From positions 5,394,001-5,458,000 of the forward strand of contig NZ_CP108513.1 in NCBI RefSeq assembly GCF_035989285.1: 64,000 nt of DNA, written 5' to 3'. Position numbers and translations under genes: made by a program. Of this stretch, positions 1-7,041 are shown in pieces. The stretch's first letter is position 1, and each line of letters opens with the position of its first letter. The notes beneath the pieces are model-generated. The model searched no databases. It was not told where the DNA came from and was given only the letters and a program-made list of their open reading frames with translations. Source of the DNA: Streptomyces sp. NBC_01235. Lineage in GTDB: Bacteria > Actinomycetota > Actinomycetes > Streptomycetales > Streptomycetaceae.

Positions 1-102
1 ACGCACCTCACGCCCGCCCAGGCCGCCCTGCAGATCGCAGAGGCCGTCAAGAGTCGAGGTCCGCGGAACCCGGCGTTCTACTCCTCCGGCTCCCAGGCCT
101 GA
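1..102 (+). CDS. C-terminal end of an unidentified protein (partial)
   Basis: Frame 1 is open from the window edge to a TGA at 100-102 and gives 33 residues. Almost every codon in this frame ends in G or C, which is the signature of real Streptomyces coding sequence and supports a genuine gene end. The visible tail is moderately hydrophilic and too short to name. It converges with, and overlaps by 25 bases, the isomerase-like gene on the other strand. The family is unknown. Confidence 0.5.
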   Translation, partial: THLTPAQAALQIAEAVKSRGPRNPAFYSSGSQA

Positions 103-875
103 AGCAGGTCGAAGAGACCTCGGTCGCCGTCGACCTTCAGGGAGTCCACAGGAATACGGCCGTACAGGACCATGACCAGCTCACCGGCCGTGCCCCGGAC
201 AGAGGCGGCGACCGCGTCCCGGCCCTCGCCGGCAGCGGTGGCGTGCATGGCGCCGGGCGTGGGAAGACGGGTGATCCGTGCGCCGTCCGCGGAGACCGAG
301 AGGCGCCAGGAGCGGCCCTCGGTGGCGTGGAAGTCGACGACAGCGGGCTTGTGCGGCCAGGCACTCGTCGTTGCGCAGCAGGTGGACAGGAACTCGTCGA
401 CACCGTCGAGTGCCACCTCGTCCGGCAGCGGCTGCGGGGCACCCACGGTGATCTGGGCGTCGTAGGTGTGCACCGCGATCTCCTGGAGCTGGTGCCGAGC
501 GACGGCACCGGACGTCTGCGGCGACTCCGACGTACCCCACCACGTCCAGCAACCGCGATCCGGGCCCGCCTCCCGCAGTGCGTCCAGTAGCTGCTGCGTC
601 GATGCGGTCAACCAGGCCAGCAGGGCCTCGCGCTCCCGAGGCGCGGCCGGGGCGCCCTCCGATGCGGACTTGGCGGCGGCGGGCCCTGCGGCGACGGTGG
701 CTGCCCAGGAGCGGCGCCCCTCGCCCAGGTGCTGCACCAGATCGAACAGCGTCCACTCGGGGCAGGTCGGCACCTGTGCGTCGAGGCTGGGCGCGGAGGC
801 GACCGCGGCGCGGAAGGCGGTCGACCGTTCGTCGATCAGTCGCAGCAGGGCGGCGAACTCAAGTGTCGTTGTCAC
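78..875 (-). CDS. Mycothiol-dependent maleylpyruvate isomerase family protein
   Basis: This 265-residue protein belongs to the maleylpyruvate isomerase/DinB-like superfamily of actinobacteria. Such enzymes are cytoplasmic, use mycothiol as cofactor and often bind a metal through histidines. The N-terminal helical-bundle domain shows the typical 'CPEWTLFDLVQHLGEG' stretch near residues 38-53 and a second histidine region ('VARHQLQEIAVHTYDAQ') around 125-140, where the family has its metal ligands. The C-terminal half (from about 180) resembles the SCP2-like domain found in these proteins. The start is a GTG, with a TAGAGA hexamer 12 bases upstream on the minus strand, so it may be leaderless. 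Substrate is unknown; many members act in detoxification rather than aromatic catabolism. Confidence 0.8.
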   Translation of the reverse strand: MTTTLEFAALLRLIDERSTAFRAAVASAPSLDAQVPTCPEWTLFDLVQHLGEGRRSWAATVAAGPAAAKSASEGAPAAPREREALLAWLTASTQQLLDALREAGPDRGCWTWWGTSESPQTSGAVARHQLQEIAVHTYDAQITVGAPQPLPDEVALDGVDEFLSTCCATTSAWPHKPAVVDFHATEGRSWRLSVSADGARITRLPTPGAMHATAAGEGRDAVAASVRGTAGELVMVLYGRIPVDSLKVDGDRGLFDLLQAWEPEE

Positions 876-1267
876 ACTGACTCTCTATCACCGCGTTCCG
901 ACAGCCGGACAGCGTTTTCCACAGCCGACGCGGCGGGTGTTGTGCGCTCCGCGTGGACGGCGCCGTACCGACACCCTCGCCCGTGTGGGCCGCGCACCGG
1001 CTGGGCGCCGAACGCGCCCCTGGAGAGCTGGGGAGGGAGCCGAGGCCACCCTCTCCCACCTCTCCGGCTCTCCGGCTCTCCAGCTCTCCGGCTCTGATGA
1101 TCTGGCGCCATCGCAGGTAGCGGCGGTCGCGGCGGGAGGAGTACGCCTGATAGGCGCGTGGGGGCGGAGGGCGGCCGGACGAGGTCCAAGAGACGGCCGG
1201 GGGCCGGACGGGGTCCGGGGGCGGAAGTGTGACGCCCTGGCCGTCATCCGCGTGGACCGGCGGCACC
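876..1267. other. Intergenic region with no supported gene
   Basis: About 390 bases separate the isomerase-like gene from the quinone reductase. No reading frame here shows convincing protein features. At about 1064-1095 the octamer CTCTCCGG/CTCTCCAG is repeated four to five times in a row, a simple-sequence tract. The left part should hold the promoter of the isomerase gene. The right part lies downstream of the quinone reductase, but I see no clear terminator hairpin. Confidence 0.4.
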
Positions 1268-2500
1268 TCACGCCCTGAGCACCACTTTCCCCACCACTTC
1301 CCGCCCCTCGATCGCCGCGTGCGCCGCCGCGGCCTCCGTGAGGGGGAACTCCGCCCCGACCATCGGCCGCAGTCGGCCCGCCGCGGCCTCCTCCAGGACG
1401 TATGCCGTCAGCCGGCGCACCTCGTCCTCGCCGAACCGCACGTCCCCGATCCCCAGCAGCGTGACGTTCCGGCGCCCCGCCTCCGTCCCGTCCACCTCGG
1501 CGAAGCCGCCCGAGGGCGCGCCGTGGGCGGAGAAACGCCCTCCGTCGGCGACCAACGGGAAGGCCCTGAGTTCGAGTTCACCGCCGACGCCGTCCAGCAC
1601 GACGTCGGCGGACTCGGCGGACTCGGCGCGTCCGGCGCGTCCGGCGCGTCTGGCGGGCTCGGCGAACCCGGCGGGCTCCGCGCGTTCGGCGGGTTCGGCG
1701 GGCTCGGCGCGTCCGGTGGGCTCGGCGGACTCGGCGCGTCCGGCGCGTCCGGCGGGCTCGGCGCGTTCGGCGAACCCGGCGGGCTCGGCGCGTTCGGCGG
1801 GTTCGGTGGGCTCGGCGCGTCCGGCGGGTTCGGTGGGCTCGGCGGGTTCGGTGGCGGTGGGGCTCGCCGTCGGTTCTCCCAGGTTCCCCAACGCCTCCCG
1901 CGCCCGTTCCACCCACCCCGCGTCGGACACGTCCACCACCGCATGCGCCCCCAGGTCCCGTACCAGCGCCAGTTTCTGGGCGCCCCGGGCCGCCGCCAGC
2001 ACCCGGGCGCCCCGGGCGCGGGCGAGTTGGATCAGCAGGGTGCCCATGCCGCCCGAGGCGCCGAGGATCAGGACACGGTCGCCGGGGGCCACGGCGGTGC
2101 GCTCCAGGAGTCCGGCCGCCGTCACCCCGTCGTGGACCAGGGCCGCGGCCGTGCGGAGGTCCAGCTCGCCCGGGACCGGGGTCAGTGCGGTGACCGGGGC
2201 CGTGACGCGCTCGGCGTAGCTGCCGTTCACGAAGGACGTCACCCTGCGGCCCACCCACCCGGCATCCACGCCCGCGCCGACTTCGCTGACCGTTCCGGAG
2301 ACGCCGCCACCGGGGACGTAGGGCGGCTCGACGGGGAAGTAGGCGCGGAACCGGCCCGCGCGGACCTGGGTCTCCACGAAGATCGTGTCGGCGTGGGCGA
2401 CCTCGATCAGGACCTCGCCGGGGCCCGCGACCGGGTCCGGGAGATCCACCGTGCCCAGGACCTCCGGTCCGCCGAACGCCTTCACCTGTGCCGCTCGCAT
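1268..2500 (-). CDS. Quinone oxidoreductase-like MDR protein (zinc-independent) with a repeat insertion
   Basis: This is a medium-chain dehydrogenase/reductase of the NADPH:quinone reductase type, a soluble enzyme that reduces quinones or enones. The catalytic GroES-like domain occupies about residues 1-120, followed by the nucleotide-binding fold with 'LGASGGMG' near 146-153 and a conserved 'DVVLDGVGG' near 299. The start chosen is ATG 2500, preceded by GGAGG and matching the family N-terminus 'MRAAQVKAFGGPEV'. The protein is about 410 residues, roughly 90 longer than usual. The surplus is one Ala/Glu/Pro/Arg tripeptide-repeat block at about residues 209-297, inserted inside the Rossmann fold. 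It is divergent from a TetR gene with a palindromic operator between them, so it is probably the regulated target. Confidence 0.88.
   Translation of the reverse strand: MRAAQVKAFGGPEVLGTVDLPDPVAGPGEVLIEVAHADTIFVETQVRAGRFRAYFPVEPPYVPGGGVSGTVSEVGAGVDAGWVGRRVTSFVNGSYAERVTAPVTALTPVPGELDLRTAAALVHDGVTAAGLLERTAVAPGDRVLILGASGGMGTLLIQLARARGARVLAAARGAQKLALVRDLGAHAVVDVSDAGWVERAREALGNLGEPTASPTATEPAEPTEPAGRAEPTEPAERAEPAGFAERAEPAGRAGRAESAEPTGRAEPAEPAERAEPAGFAEPARRAGRAGRAESAESADVVLDGVGGELELRAFPLVADGGRFSAHGAPSGGFAEVDGTEAGRRNVTLLGIGDVRFGEDEVRRLTAYVLEEAAAGRLRPMVGAEFPLTEAAAAHAAIEGREVVGKVVLRA
1607..1876 (-). repeat. In-frame 9-bp/108-bp tandem repeat inside the quinone reductase gene
   Basis: The region encodes runs of tripeptides of the form x-x-Ala (AEP, AGR, AER, AGF, ESA), so the basic DNA period is 9 bases. 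On top of this, a 108-base unit is duplicated: the motif GACTCGGCGCGTCCGGCGCG begins at 1620 and again at 1728. All periods are multiples of three, so the reading frame is kept. Confidence 0.9.
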
Positions 2501-2554
2501 GACATACCTCCACCACGGTGTACCGCCGACTGGATGCGTGCGCATGGAGTCTTC

Positions 2555-2576
2555 GACCTCAACCCCGGTTGAGGTC
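2555..2576. promoter_or_regulatory. Probable TetR operator, perfect 10-bp inverted repeat
   Basis: GACCTCAACC and GGTTGAGGTC form perfect 10-base arms around a 2-base centre. The site lies in the divergent promoter region between the quinone reductase (start 2500) and the TetR gene (start 2608), the usual place for a local TetR operator controlling both genes. Assignment of the binding protein is inferred from position. Confidence 0.8.
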
Positions 2577-2595
2577 AAGCGGCGACCGGCCGCCG

Positions 2596-2601
2596 TAGGC
2601 T
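2596..2601 (+). promoter_or_regulatory. -10 element of a leaderless TetR promoter
   Basis: TAGGCT lies exactly at -12 to -7 relative to the ATG at 2608, and there is no Shine-Dalgarno sequence. This is the pattern of leaderless transcripts common in Streptomyces. A possible -35 (TTGAGG, 2569-2574) lies inside the operator, but the spacing of 21 bases is long. Confidence 0.5.
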
Positions 2602-2607
2602 CGCCCC

Positions 2608-3249
2608 ATGAGTGAGACCGGGCTGCGTGAGCGCAAGAGGCAGCGGATGTACCAGGCCGTGTCGGACATCGCCGTCCGGCTCTTCATCGAGCGTGGTTTC
2701 GACGCGGTGTCCGTCGCCGAGGTGGCCGCCGCGGCCGAGATCTCCAAGCCGACCCTCTTCCGGTACTTCCCGGCCAAGGAGGATCTGGTCCTGCACCGTC
2801 TCGCCGATCACGAGCAGGAGGCGGCGCGGGTCGTCACCGCGGCGCACGCCGAGGGGGTCGCGCCGCTCCCCGCTCTGCGCCGGCACTTCCTCGACGGACT
2901 GGCCGCCGACGACCCCGTCACCGGCCTCAACGACCACCCGAACGTCCACGCCTTCTACGACCTCGTCTACGGCACCCCCTCCCTGGTCGCCCGCCTGTAC
3001 GGCTACCTGGAGCGCTCGGAGGCCACCCTCGCCGAGGCCCTCACGGACGCCCTCGGGGACGACCTGCCCAGTGCCCTCGACGCCCGGCTGGCGGCCGGCC
3101 AGATCGTCGCCGTCCGGCGGATCCTCGCCGAGGAGAACTGGCGGCGGATCTCGGCGGGGGAGCGGGTGGAGGACGTCCGGGGGGACGCGGTGGCGGCGGC
3201 GGAGCGGGCGTTCGCGGCGCTGGGGGCGGGGTTGCCGCGGCTGATCTGA
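2608..3249 (+). CDS. TetR family transcriptional regulator
   Basis: This 213-residue protein has an N-terminal TetR DNA-binding domain. The helix-turn-helix spans about residues 30-55 ('VSVAEVAAAAEISKPTLFRYF'-like segment), followed by a variable ligand-binding helical domain. TetR proteins usually repress a neighbouring gene until a small hydrophobic ligand binds. It is transcribed away from the quinone reductase, and the 22-bp palindrome between them is the likely operator for autoregulation and for control of that enzyme. The natural ligand cannot be read from sequence; a quinone or related electrophile is a reasonable guess. No RBS precedes the ATG, consistent with leaderless translation. 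Confidence 0.9.
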   Translation: MSETGLRERKRQRMYQAVSDIAVRLFIERGFDAVSVAEVAAAAEISKPTLFRYFPAKEDLVLHRLADHEQEAARVVTAAHAEGVAPLPALRRHFLDGLAADDPVTGLNDHPNVHAFYDLVYGTPSLVARLYGYLERSEATLAEALTDALGDDLPSALDARLAAGQIVAVRRILAEENWRRISAGERVEDVRGDAVAAAERAFAALGAGLPRLI

Positions 3250-3280
3250 CCCCGCCCCCTGTCAATACTCGGTAAAAGAT

Positions 3281-3308
3281 GTAACTCGGTTACGTTATTC
3301 GCTACCCT
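3281..3308 (+). promoter_or_regulatory. Promoter/operator region of the HelD-like gene
   Basis: GTAAC-tcg-GTTAC (3281-3293) is an inverted repeat overlapping a presumed -35 position. The sequence ACTCGGTAA/ACTCGGTTA occurs twice in a row (3266 and 3284). TACCCT at 3303-3308 sits exactly at -12 to -7 from the ATG at 3315, with a 17-base spacer from TGTAAC, so the message is probably leaderless. I do not see the rifamycin-associated element described upstream of some helR genes. Confidence 0.45.
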
Positions 3309-3314
3309 CGCCGT

Positions 3315-5489
3315 ATGACGGCACCCGAACTCACCCCGAAGGACTCCGCGGACCCGCAGGATCTCGCCACCGCCCTCCACCAGGAACGCGCCCACCACGA
3401 CACCTGCCGCGCCGCCCTCACCGCGATGATCGAGGGCGCCGACCTCCAGGTGGTCACCGGCGAGGACGTCTCCGCCTCCGGCGCCGACGCCGAAGTCCTC
3501 GGTTACCGGCTGCGCAGCCACGCCAAGGCCCTGCACGAGCTGCCCGAGGGGCCGCTGTTCTTCGGCCGGCTGGACTTCGCGCACGGCACGGGCGGCGAGC
3601 ACGAAGGGCTCGCCCACCACATCGGCCGGCTCCGCATCAGCGAGCACCCGGCCGCCCCGCCCCTCGTCGTCGACTGGCGCGCCCCCGTCTCCCGCGCCTT
3701 CTACCAGGCGAGCGCCCGCGACCCCCAGGGCGTGGCCGTCCGGCGGCGGTTCGGCTGGGCGCCGGGCAGCCGGGGCGACTCCGCCGACCTCACGGGCCTG
3801 GAGGACGAGCGCCTCGGCGGCGGTGAGCGGTCCGGCGGGAGCGAGCAGCCCGGCCGGAGCGAGCAGTCCGGCCGGAGCGAGCAGTCCGGCCGGAGCGAGC
3901 AGCCCGGCCGGGGCGGGTCCGGGGAACCGGGTGGCATCGTCGCCCGCGAGATCGAACGCCCCCGAGTCGGCCCCATGCGGGACATCGCCGCGACCATCCA
4001 GCCCGAGCAGGACGACCTCGTACGAGGTGAACTCGCCGAGTCGGTGTGCGTGCAGGGCGCTCCCGGCACCGGCAAGACCGCCGTGGGCCTGCACCGGGCC
4101 GCCTACCTCCTCTACACCCACCCGCGCCGCATCCAGCGCGGCGGCCTGCTGATCCTCGGCCCCAACCGCGCCTTTCTCACCTACATCGCGGAGGTCCTGC
4201 CCTCCCTCGGCGAGACCGGCGTACGGCAGTCGACCCTCCACGACGAGATCGCCCGCCACCCGGTGACCGGAACGGACCCCGACCGGACCGCCGCCGTCAA
4301 ACACGACGACCGGATGGCGGAGGCGCTGCGCCGCGCGGTGTACGGGCGGGTGACGGCCGACCGCGCCGAGGACCTCTCCCTCCCGGACGGCTCCTACCGC
4401 TGGCGGATCTCGGGCGGCGAACTGACGGCGATCGTGGCCGGGGTGCTCGCCGAGGAGCCGCCGTACGAGACCGGGCGCGAGCGGGTGCGCAGCCGGATCG
4501 TCCGCCGGATCCAGGAGCGGGCCGAACGCCGGAGCGGGCCGCGCCCGGGCTCCTGGACCCGCCGGATCGAACGGGCGCGGGCGGTGAGCGCGTGCGTGGA
4601 CGCCGTCTGGCCGAAGGCGCGTCCGGAGGAGGTGCTGGCTCAACTCCTCATGGACCCACAGGAGTTGGCGCGGTCCGCGGACGGCCTGCTCGACCTCGAC
4701 GAGCGAGAGGCCCTGCTCTGGCCGCGCCCGCCCCGCTCGCCCGGGTCGGCGCGCTGGTCGGCCGCCGACCTCGTCCTCCTCGACGAGATCGCCGGCCTCC
4801 TCGACCATCCCCGGGGATACGGTCATGTCGTCGTCGACGAGGCCCAGGACCTCTCCCCGATGGAGTGCCGGGCCGTCGCCCGCCGGGTCCCTTTCGGCTC
4901 GCTCACCGTCCTCGGCGACCTGGCCCAGGGCACCACCCCCTGGGCGGCGACCTCCTGGCAGGTGCAGCTCACCCACCTGGGCAAGCCGGATGCGACGATC
5001 GTCCCCCTGACCATGGGCTTCCGGGTCCCGGCAGCCGTCCTCACCCTCGCGAGCCGCCTCCTCGACCGCCTCGACGCCGACGTGCCCCGCGCACACTCCC
5101 TGCGCCGGGACGGCGAGCTGCGCGTCCGGCGGGCGGACGGCGGGCGCGGCCTGCACGCCGCGGTCGTCGCCGCCGTACGCGACGCACTCGCCGACGAGGG
5201 CTCGGTCGGTGTCATCGCCGCGGACGCGCAGGTCGACGGCGTCCGCGAAGCCCTCACCGAGGCCGGCATCCCGAGTTCCGGCCCGGACGATCCGGCCGCC
5301 CGGGTGACGACAGTCCCCGCGACCCTCGTCAAGGGCCTGGAGTACGACCACGTCGTCGCCGTCGAACCGGCGGCCATCGCGGAGTCGGAGCAACGCGGCC
5401 TGAACCGCCTCTACGTGGTGCTCACGCGCGCGGTGTCCCGCCTGGAGGTGGTGCACGGACGGGAGTTGCCGTGGGAAACGGCTGCTTGA
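3315..5489 (+). CDS. HelD/HelR-like UvrD-family ATPase (RNA polymerase recycling factor)
   Basis: This is a 724-residue superfamily-1 helicase-like ATPase of the HelD group. Known HelD proteins use ATP to release stalled or rifamycin-bound RNA polymerase from DNA, and the actinobacterial HelR form gives rifampicin tolerance. The N-terminus (1-70) is an arm-like region with coiled-coil potential. Walker A is 'GAPGTGKTAVGLHRAAYL' near residue 248, Walker B is 'VVVDEAQDLSPMECRAVARR' near 506. A GFR motif ('TMGFRVP') and C-terminal helicase motifs ('VKGLEYDHVV', 'NRLYVVLTRA') follow. A four-copy SEQ(S/P)GR repeat interrupts the poorly conserved region near 170-200. It stands alone, with its own leaderless-type promoter. 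Role in rifamycin response is inferred from family. Confidence 0.85.
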   Translation: MTAPELTPKDSADPQDLATALHQERAHHDTCRAALTAMIEGADLQVVTGEDVSASGADAEVLGYRLRSHAKALHELPEGPLFFGRLDFAHGTGGEHEGLAHHIGRLRISEHPAAPPLVVDWRAPVSRAFYQASARDPQGVAVRRRFGWAPGSRGDSADLTGLEDERLGGGERSGGSEQPGRSEQSGRSEQSGRSEQPGRGGSGEPGGIVAREIERPRVGPMRDIAATIQPEQDDLVRGELAESVCVQGAPGTGKTAVGLHRAAYLLYTHPRRIQRGGLLILGPNRAFLTYIAEVLPSLGETGVRQSTLHDEIARHPVTGTDPDRTAAVKHDDRMAEALRRAVYGRVTADRAEDLSLPDGSYRWRISGGELTAIVAGVLAEEPPYETGRERVRSRIVRRIQERAERRSGPRPGSWTRRIERARAVSACVDAVWPKARPEEVLAQLLMDPQELARSADGLLDLDEREALLWPRPPRSPGSARWSAADLVLLDEIAGLLDHPRGYGHVVVDEAQDLSPMECRAVARRVPFGSLTVLGDLAQGTTPWAATSWQVQLTHLGKPDATIVPLTMGFRVPAAVLTLASRLLDRLDADVPRAHSLRRDGELRVRRADGGRGLHAAVVAAVRDALADEGSVGVIAADAQVDGVREALTEAGIPSSGPDDPAARVTTVPATLVKGLEYDHVVAVEPAAIAESEQRGLNRLYVVLTRAVSRLEVVHGRELPWETAA
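3833..3912 (+). repeat. 18-bp tandem repeat within the HelD-like gene
   Basis: The segment GAGCAG(T/C)CCGGCCGGAGC recurs at 3843, 3861, 3879 and 3897, an exact 18-base period, and encodes Ser-Glu-Gln-(Ser/Pro)-Gly-Arg repeats. It is in frame and probably forms a flexible loop. Confidence 0.9.
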
Positions 5490-5529
5490 GCGGGTCGTCC
5501 ACGGGCGACTCGGGTCATCCTGGACGTTG

Positions 5530-6009
5530 ATGCTGCTCTTCCTCGACGTCGACGGAACGCTGATCCCGTTCGGGGGCACTGGCCCCTACCCGGAGTACGG
5601 AGAACCGTCGCCCGCGCACCCGCTCCTGTCCCGCCTCGACCCCGCCCTCGGCCCCCGACTGCTCGCGCTGGGCTGCGAGGTGGTGTGGGCGACGACCTGG
5701 CTGGACGACGCGAACACCGTCCTCGCGCCGTGGCTCGGCCTGCCCGCGCTCCCGGTGGTGCGGTGGCCGCAGGACGAGGAAGGGGAAGAGGGGCTGTCGG
5801 GGCGCGGTGTGCACTGGAAGACACAGCCCCTTGTCGCCCTGGCCGCGGGGCGCCCGTTCGTCTGGCTCGACGACGAGATCACCGACGCCGACCGCGCCTG
5901 GGTGGCCGCCCACCACCCCGGCACCGCCCTCCTGCACCGCGTCCACCCCGCCCACGGCCTCACCGACGCGGACTTCGCGGTGGTGGAGGAGTGGATCGCA
6001 GGGAGGTGA
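5530..6009 (+). CDS. HAD-domain hydrolase-like protein
   Basis: This protein of about 159 residues begins with the HAD motif I 'LFLDVDGTLIPFGG', in which the first Asp is the nucleophile. Motif II-like 'WATTW' near 50 and a late acidic motif 'VWLDDEITDADR' near 110-122 complete a compact cap-less HAD fold. Such small Streptomyces proteins are usually annotated as secreted-protein-like or hypothetical HAD proteins; the substrate is unknown. ATG 5530 is chosen over the adjacent TTG because it starts directly at the conserved strand. The stop codon lies exactly at the edge of the TnpB-element hairpin, so the very C-terminus could have been trimmed or altered by that insertion. Confidence 0.75.
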   Translation: MLLFLDVDGTLIPFGGTGPYPEYGEPSPAHPLLSRLDPALGPRLLALGCEVVWATTWLDDANTVLAPWLGLPALPVVRWPQDEEGEEGLSGRGVHWKTQPLVALAAGRPFVWLDDEITDADRAWVAAHHPGTALLHRVHPAHGLTDADFAVVEEWIAGR

Positions 6010-6014
6010 CTTCC

Positions 6015-6036
6015 TCCCCCTCGTGAACGAGGGGGA
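6015..6036. other. Right-end hairpin of an IS200/IS605 (TnpB) element / omega-RNA 3' end
   Basis: TCCCCCTCG and CGAGGGGGA form a perfect 9-base stem with a TGAA loop. It lies just past the TnpB stub's stop codon (minus strand), followed by GAGGAAGTCA. This matches the arrangement at the right end of Streptomyces TnpB elements, where the end hairpin also forms the 3' scaffold of the guide (omega) RNA. It could also serve as a terminator for the HAD gene. Confidence 0.75.
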
Positions 6037-6039
6037 TTC

Positions 6040-6207
6040 CTACGGCTCGCGCCGTGGGGTCTTCTGCTTCGTCGCCGACTGCCCGCCCGGAGAACTCCGT
6101 TGAGGTCTTGCACCGGCTCCGCGGACTGTCACCGCCGGCCCGGCGGCCAGAAGGTTCTTCGCCGCGTTCACGTCCCGGCCATGGGTCGTGCCGCAGCCGG
6201 GCGGACC
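6040..6207 (-). pseudogene. 3' fragment of a TnpB (IS200/IS605) nuclease gene
   Basis: Read on the minus strand, the region encodes a typical TnpB C-terminus: 'GCGTTHGRDVNAAKNLLAAG' followed by 'VTVRGAGARPQRSS' and 'ATKQKTPRREP', then TAG at 6040-6042. It keeps the last zinc-ribbon glycine/cysteine and the third RuvC aspartate (in RDVNAAKN). Everything upstream, including the other catalytic acidic residues, is gone. The fragment begins immediately after the in-frame stop codon of the GNAT gene, so it has no start and cannot be expressed as a nuclease. It is a relic of an insertion event. Confidence 0.85.
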
Positions 6208-6750
6208 CTAGCCCTTCGAGTCCGGCTTCCATTCCTGGACGAGGAGTCCGAGCAGCACCTCGTCGAGGAACTCGCCCATCACCCAGGCCGAGGAGCGCAG
6301 CACGCCCTCGCGGACGAAGCCGTTGCGCTCGGCGGAGCGCAGCATCGCGGCGTTGTCCGACAGCGTCTCGATCTGCAGCCGCTGCAAGCCGCGCACGACG
6401 AAACCGTAGTGGCACAGCACCGCGACCACGTCGGTGCCGTAGCCCTTGCCGCGGGAGGACGGCAGCAGTCCAAGGCCGATGTGCGCGGACCGGTGGTGGT
6501 TGTCGATGCCCCACAGCGTCGCGGTGCCGACCAGCGTGCCGCCCTCCAGCTCCACCACGGAGAACGGGACGTGCCCCTGCTCCTTGTCGTCCACCACGAG
6601 CCGCGGGTCCTTCGAGCCGGGCGTGATCGGCCGCCACGGCCCGCCTTCGGCCCGCGAGGAGTTGACCACGTCGTCGTAGAGCTCGGCCCGCAGGATCGGG
6701 ATGTCGTCCTCGTGCCGGGCCCTGAGCCCGACCTTGCTGCCCCTCAACAT
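6208..6750 (-). CDS. GNAT family N-acetyltransferase (RimJ-like)
   Basis: This 180-residue GNAT enzyme transfers an acetyl group from acetyl-CoA to an amine. The acetyl-CoA-binding signature is visible as 'LGLLPSSRGKGYGTDVVAVLCHYGF' (about 93-118, with the R/Q-x-x-G-x-G/A pattern as RGKGYG). The C-terminal 'NAAMLRSAERNGFVREGVLR' region is typical of the RimJ/RimL-type subgroup, which acetylates ribosomal protein N-termini or small molecules. The gene ends at the junction with the TnpB relic. A GGTTTGCC motif about 35-45 bases upstream of its start is shared with the APH-kinase and the GntR gene, which hints at co-regulation. Substrate unknown. Confidence 0.85.
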   Translation of the reverse strand: MLRGSKVGLRARHEDDIPILRAELYDDVVNSSRAEGGPWRPITPGSKDPRLVVDDKEQGHVPFSVVELEGGTLVGTATLWGIDNHHRSAHIGLGLLPSSRGKGYGTDVVAVLCHYGFVVRGLQRLQIETLSDNAAMLRSAERNGFVREGVLRSSAWVMGEFLDEVLLGLLVQEWKPDSKG

Positions 6751-7041
6751 GCAGACTTCTTATCCGACCGGGTTCGCCGACGGCAAACCGATAAGGCAAC
6801 CGCATGGGCACCTCCCGAGCCCCCAGGGCCCGGAGGCACTCGCCGGGCCCCAGAAGATCCGCCGGAGCGGCCCCAAGGGGTCCTTGCACTATGAGTGCCC
6901 GATGAGGTCGCGTGGTCGCGTGCCGTGCATCGCAGGGCGCCGGAGAGCCCTTGGCGGGGGAGGAGCTACCAGGGCTTTTCGGCAACTCGGCGAGGTGCGG
7001 TGCCAGGCCGCGCGACCTGGGCGGGCATGGTGCAAGGAGCC
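6751..7041. other. Intergenic region carrying a shared GGTTTGCC motif
   Basis: About 290 bases without a supported gene lie between the GNAT gene and the 3' end of the APH kinase. The right half lies downstream of the kinase. The left half holds the GNAT promoter region: CTTATC and GATAAG form a spaced inverted repeat (about 6769-6795), and GGCAAACCGATAAGG (6782-6796, i.e. CGGTTTGCC on the minus strand) matches sequences before two neighbouring genes. Confidence 0.4.

Noticed and set aside
876..1267. Small proteins in the frames between 859 and 1278
   Set aside because: All are Arg/Pro/Ser-rich with no RBS, and overlap each other in several frames; they look like random GC-rich frames.
3003..5579. 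An 858-residue open frame on the minus strand opposite the HelD-like gene
   Set aside because: It is a GC-rich shadow of the HelD and TetR coding strands, with low-complexity composition and no recognisable motifs; the plus-strand frames have clear domains.
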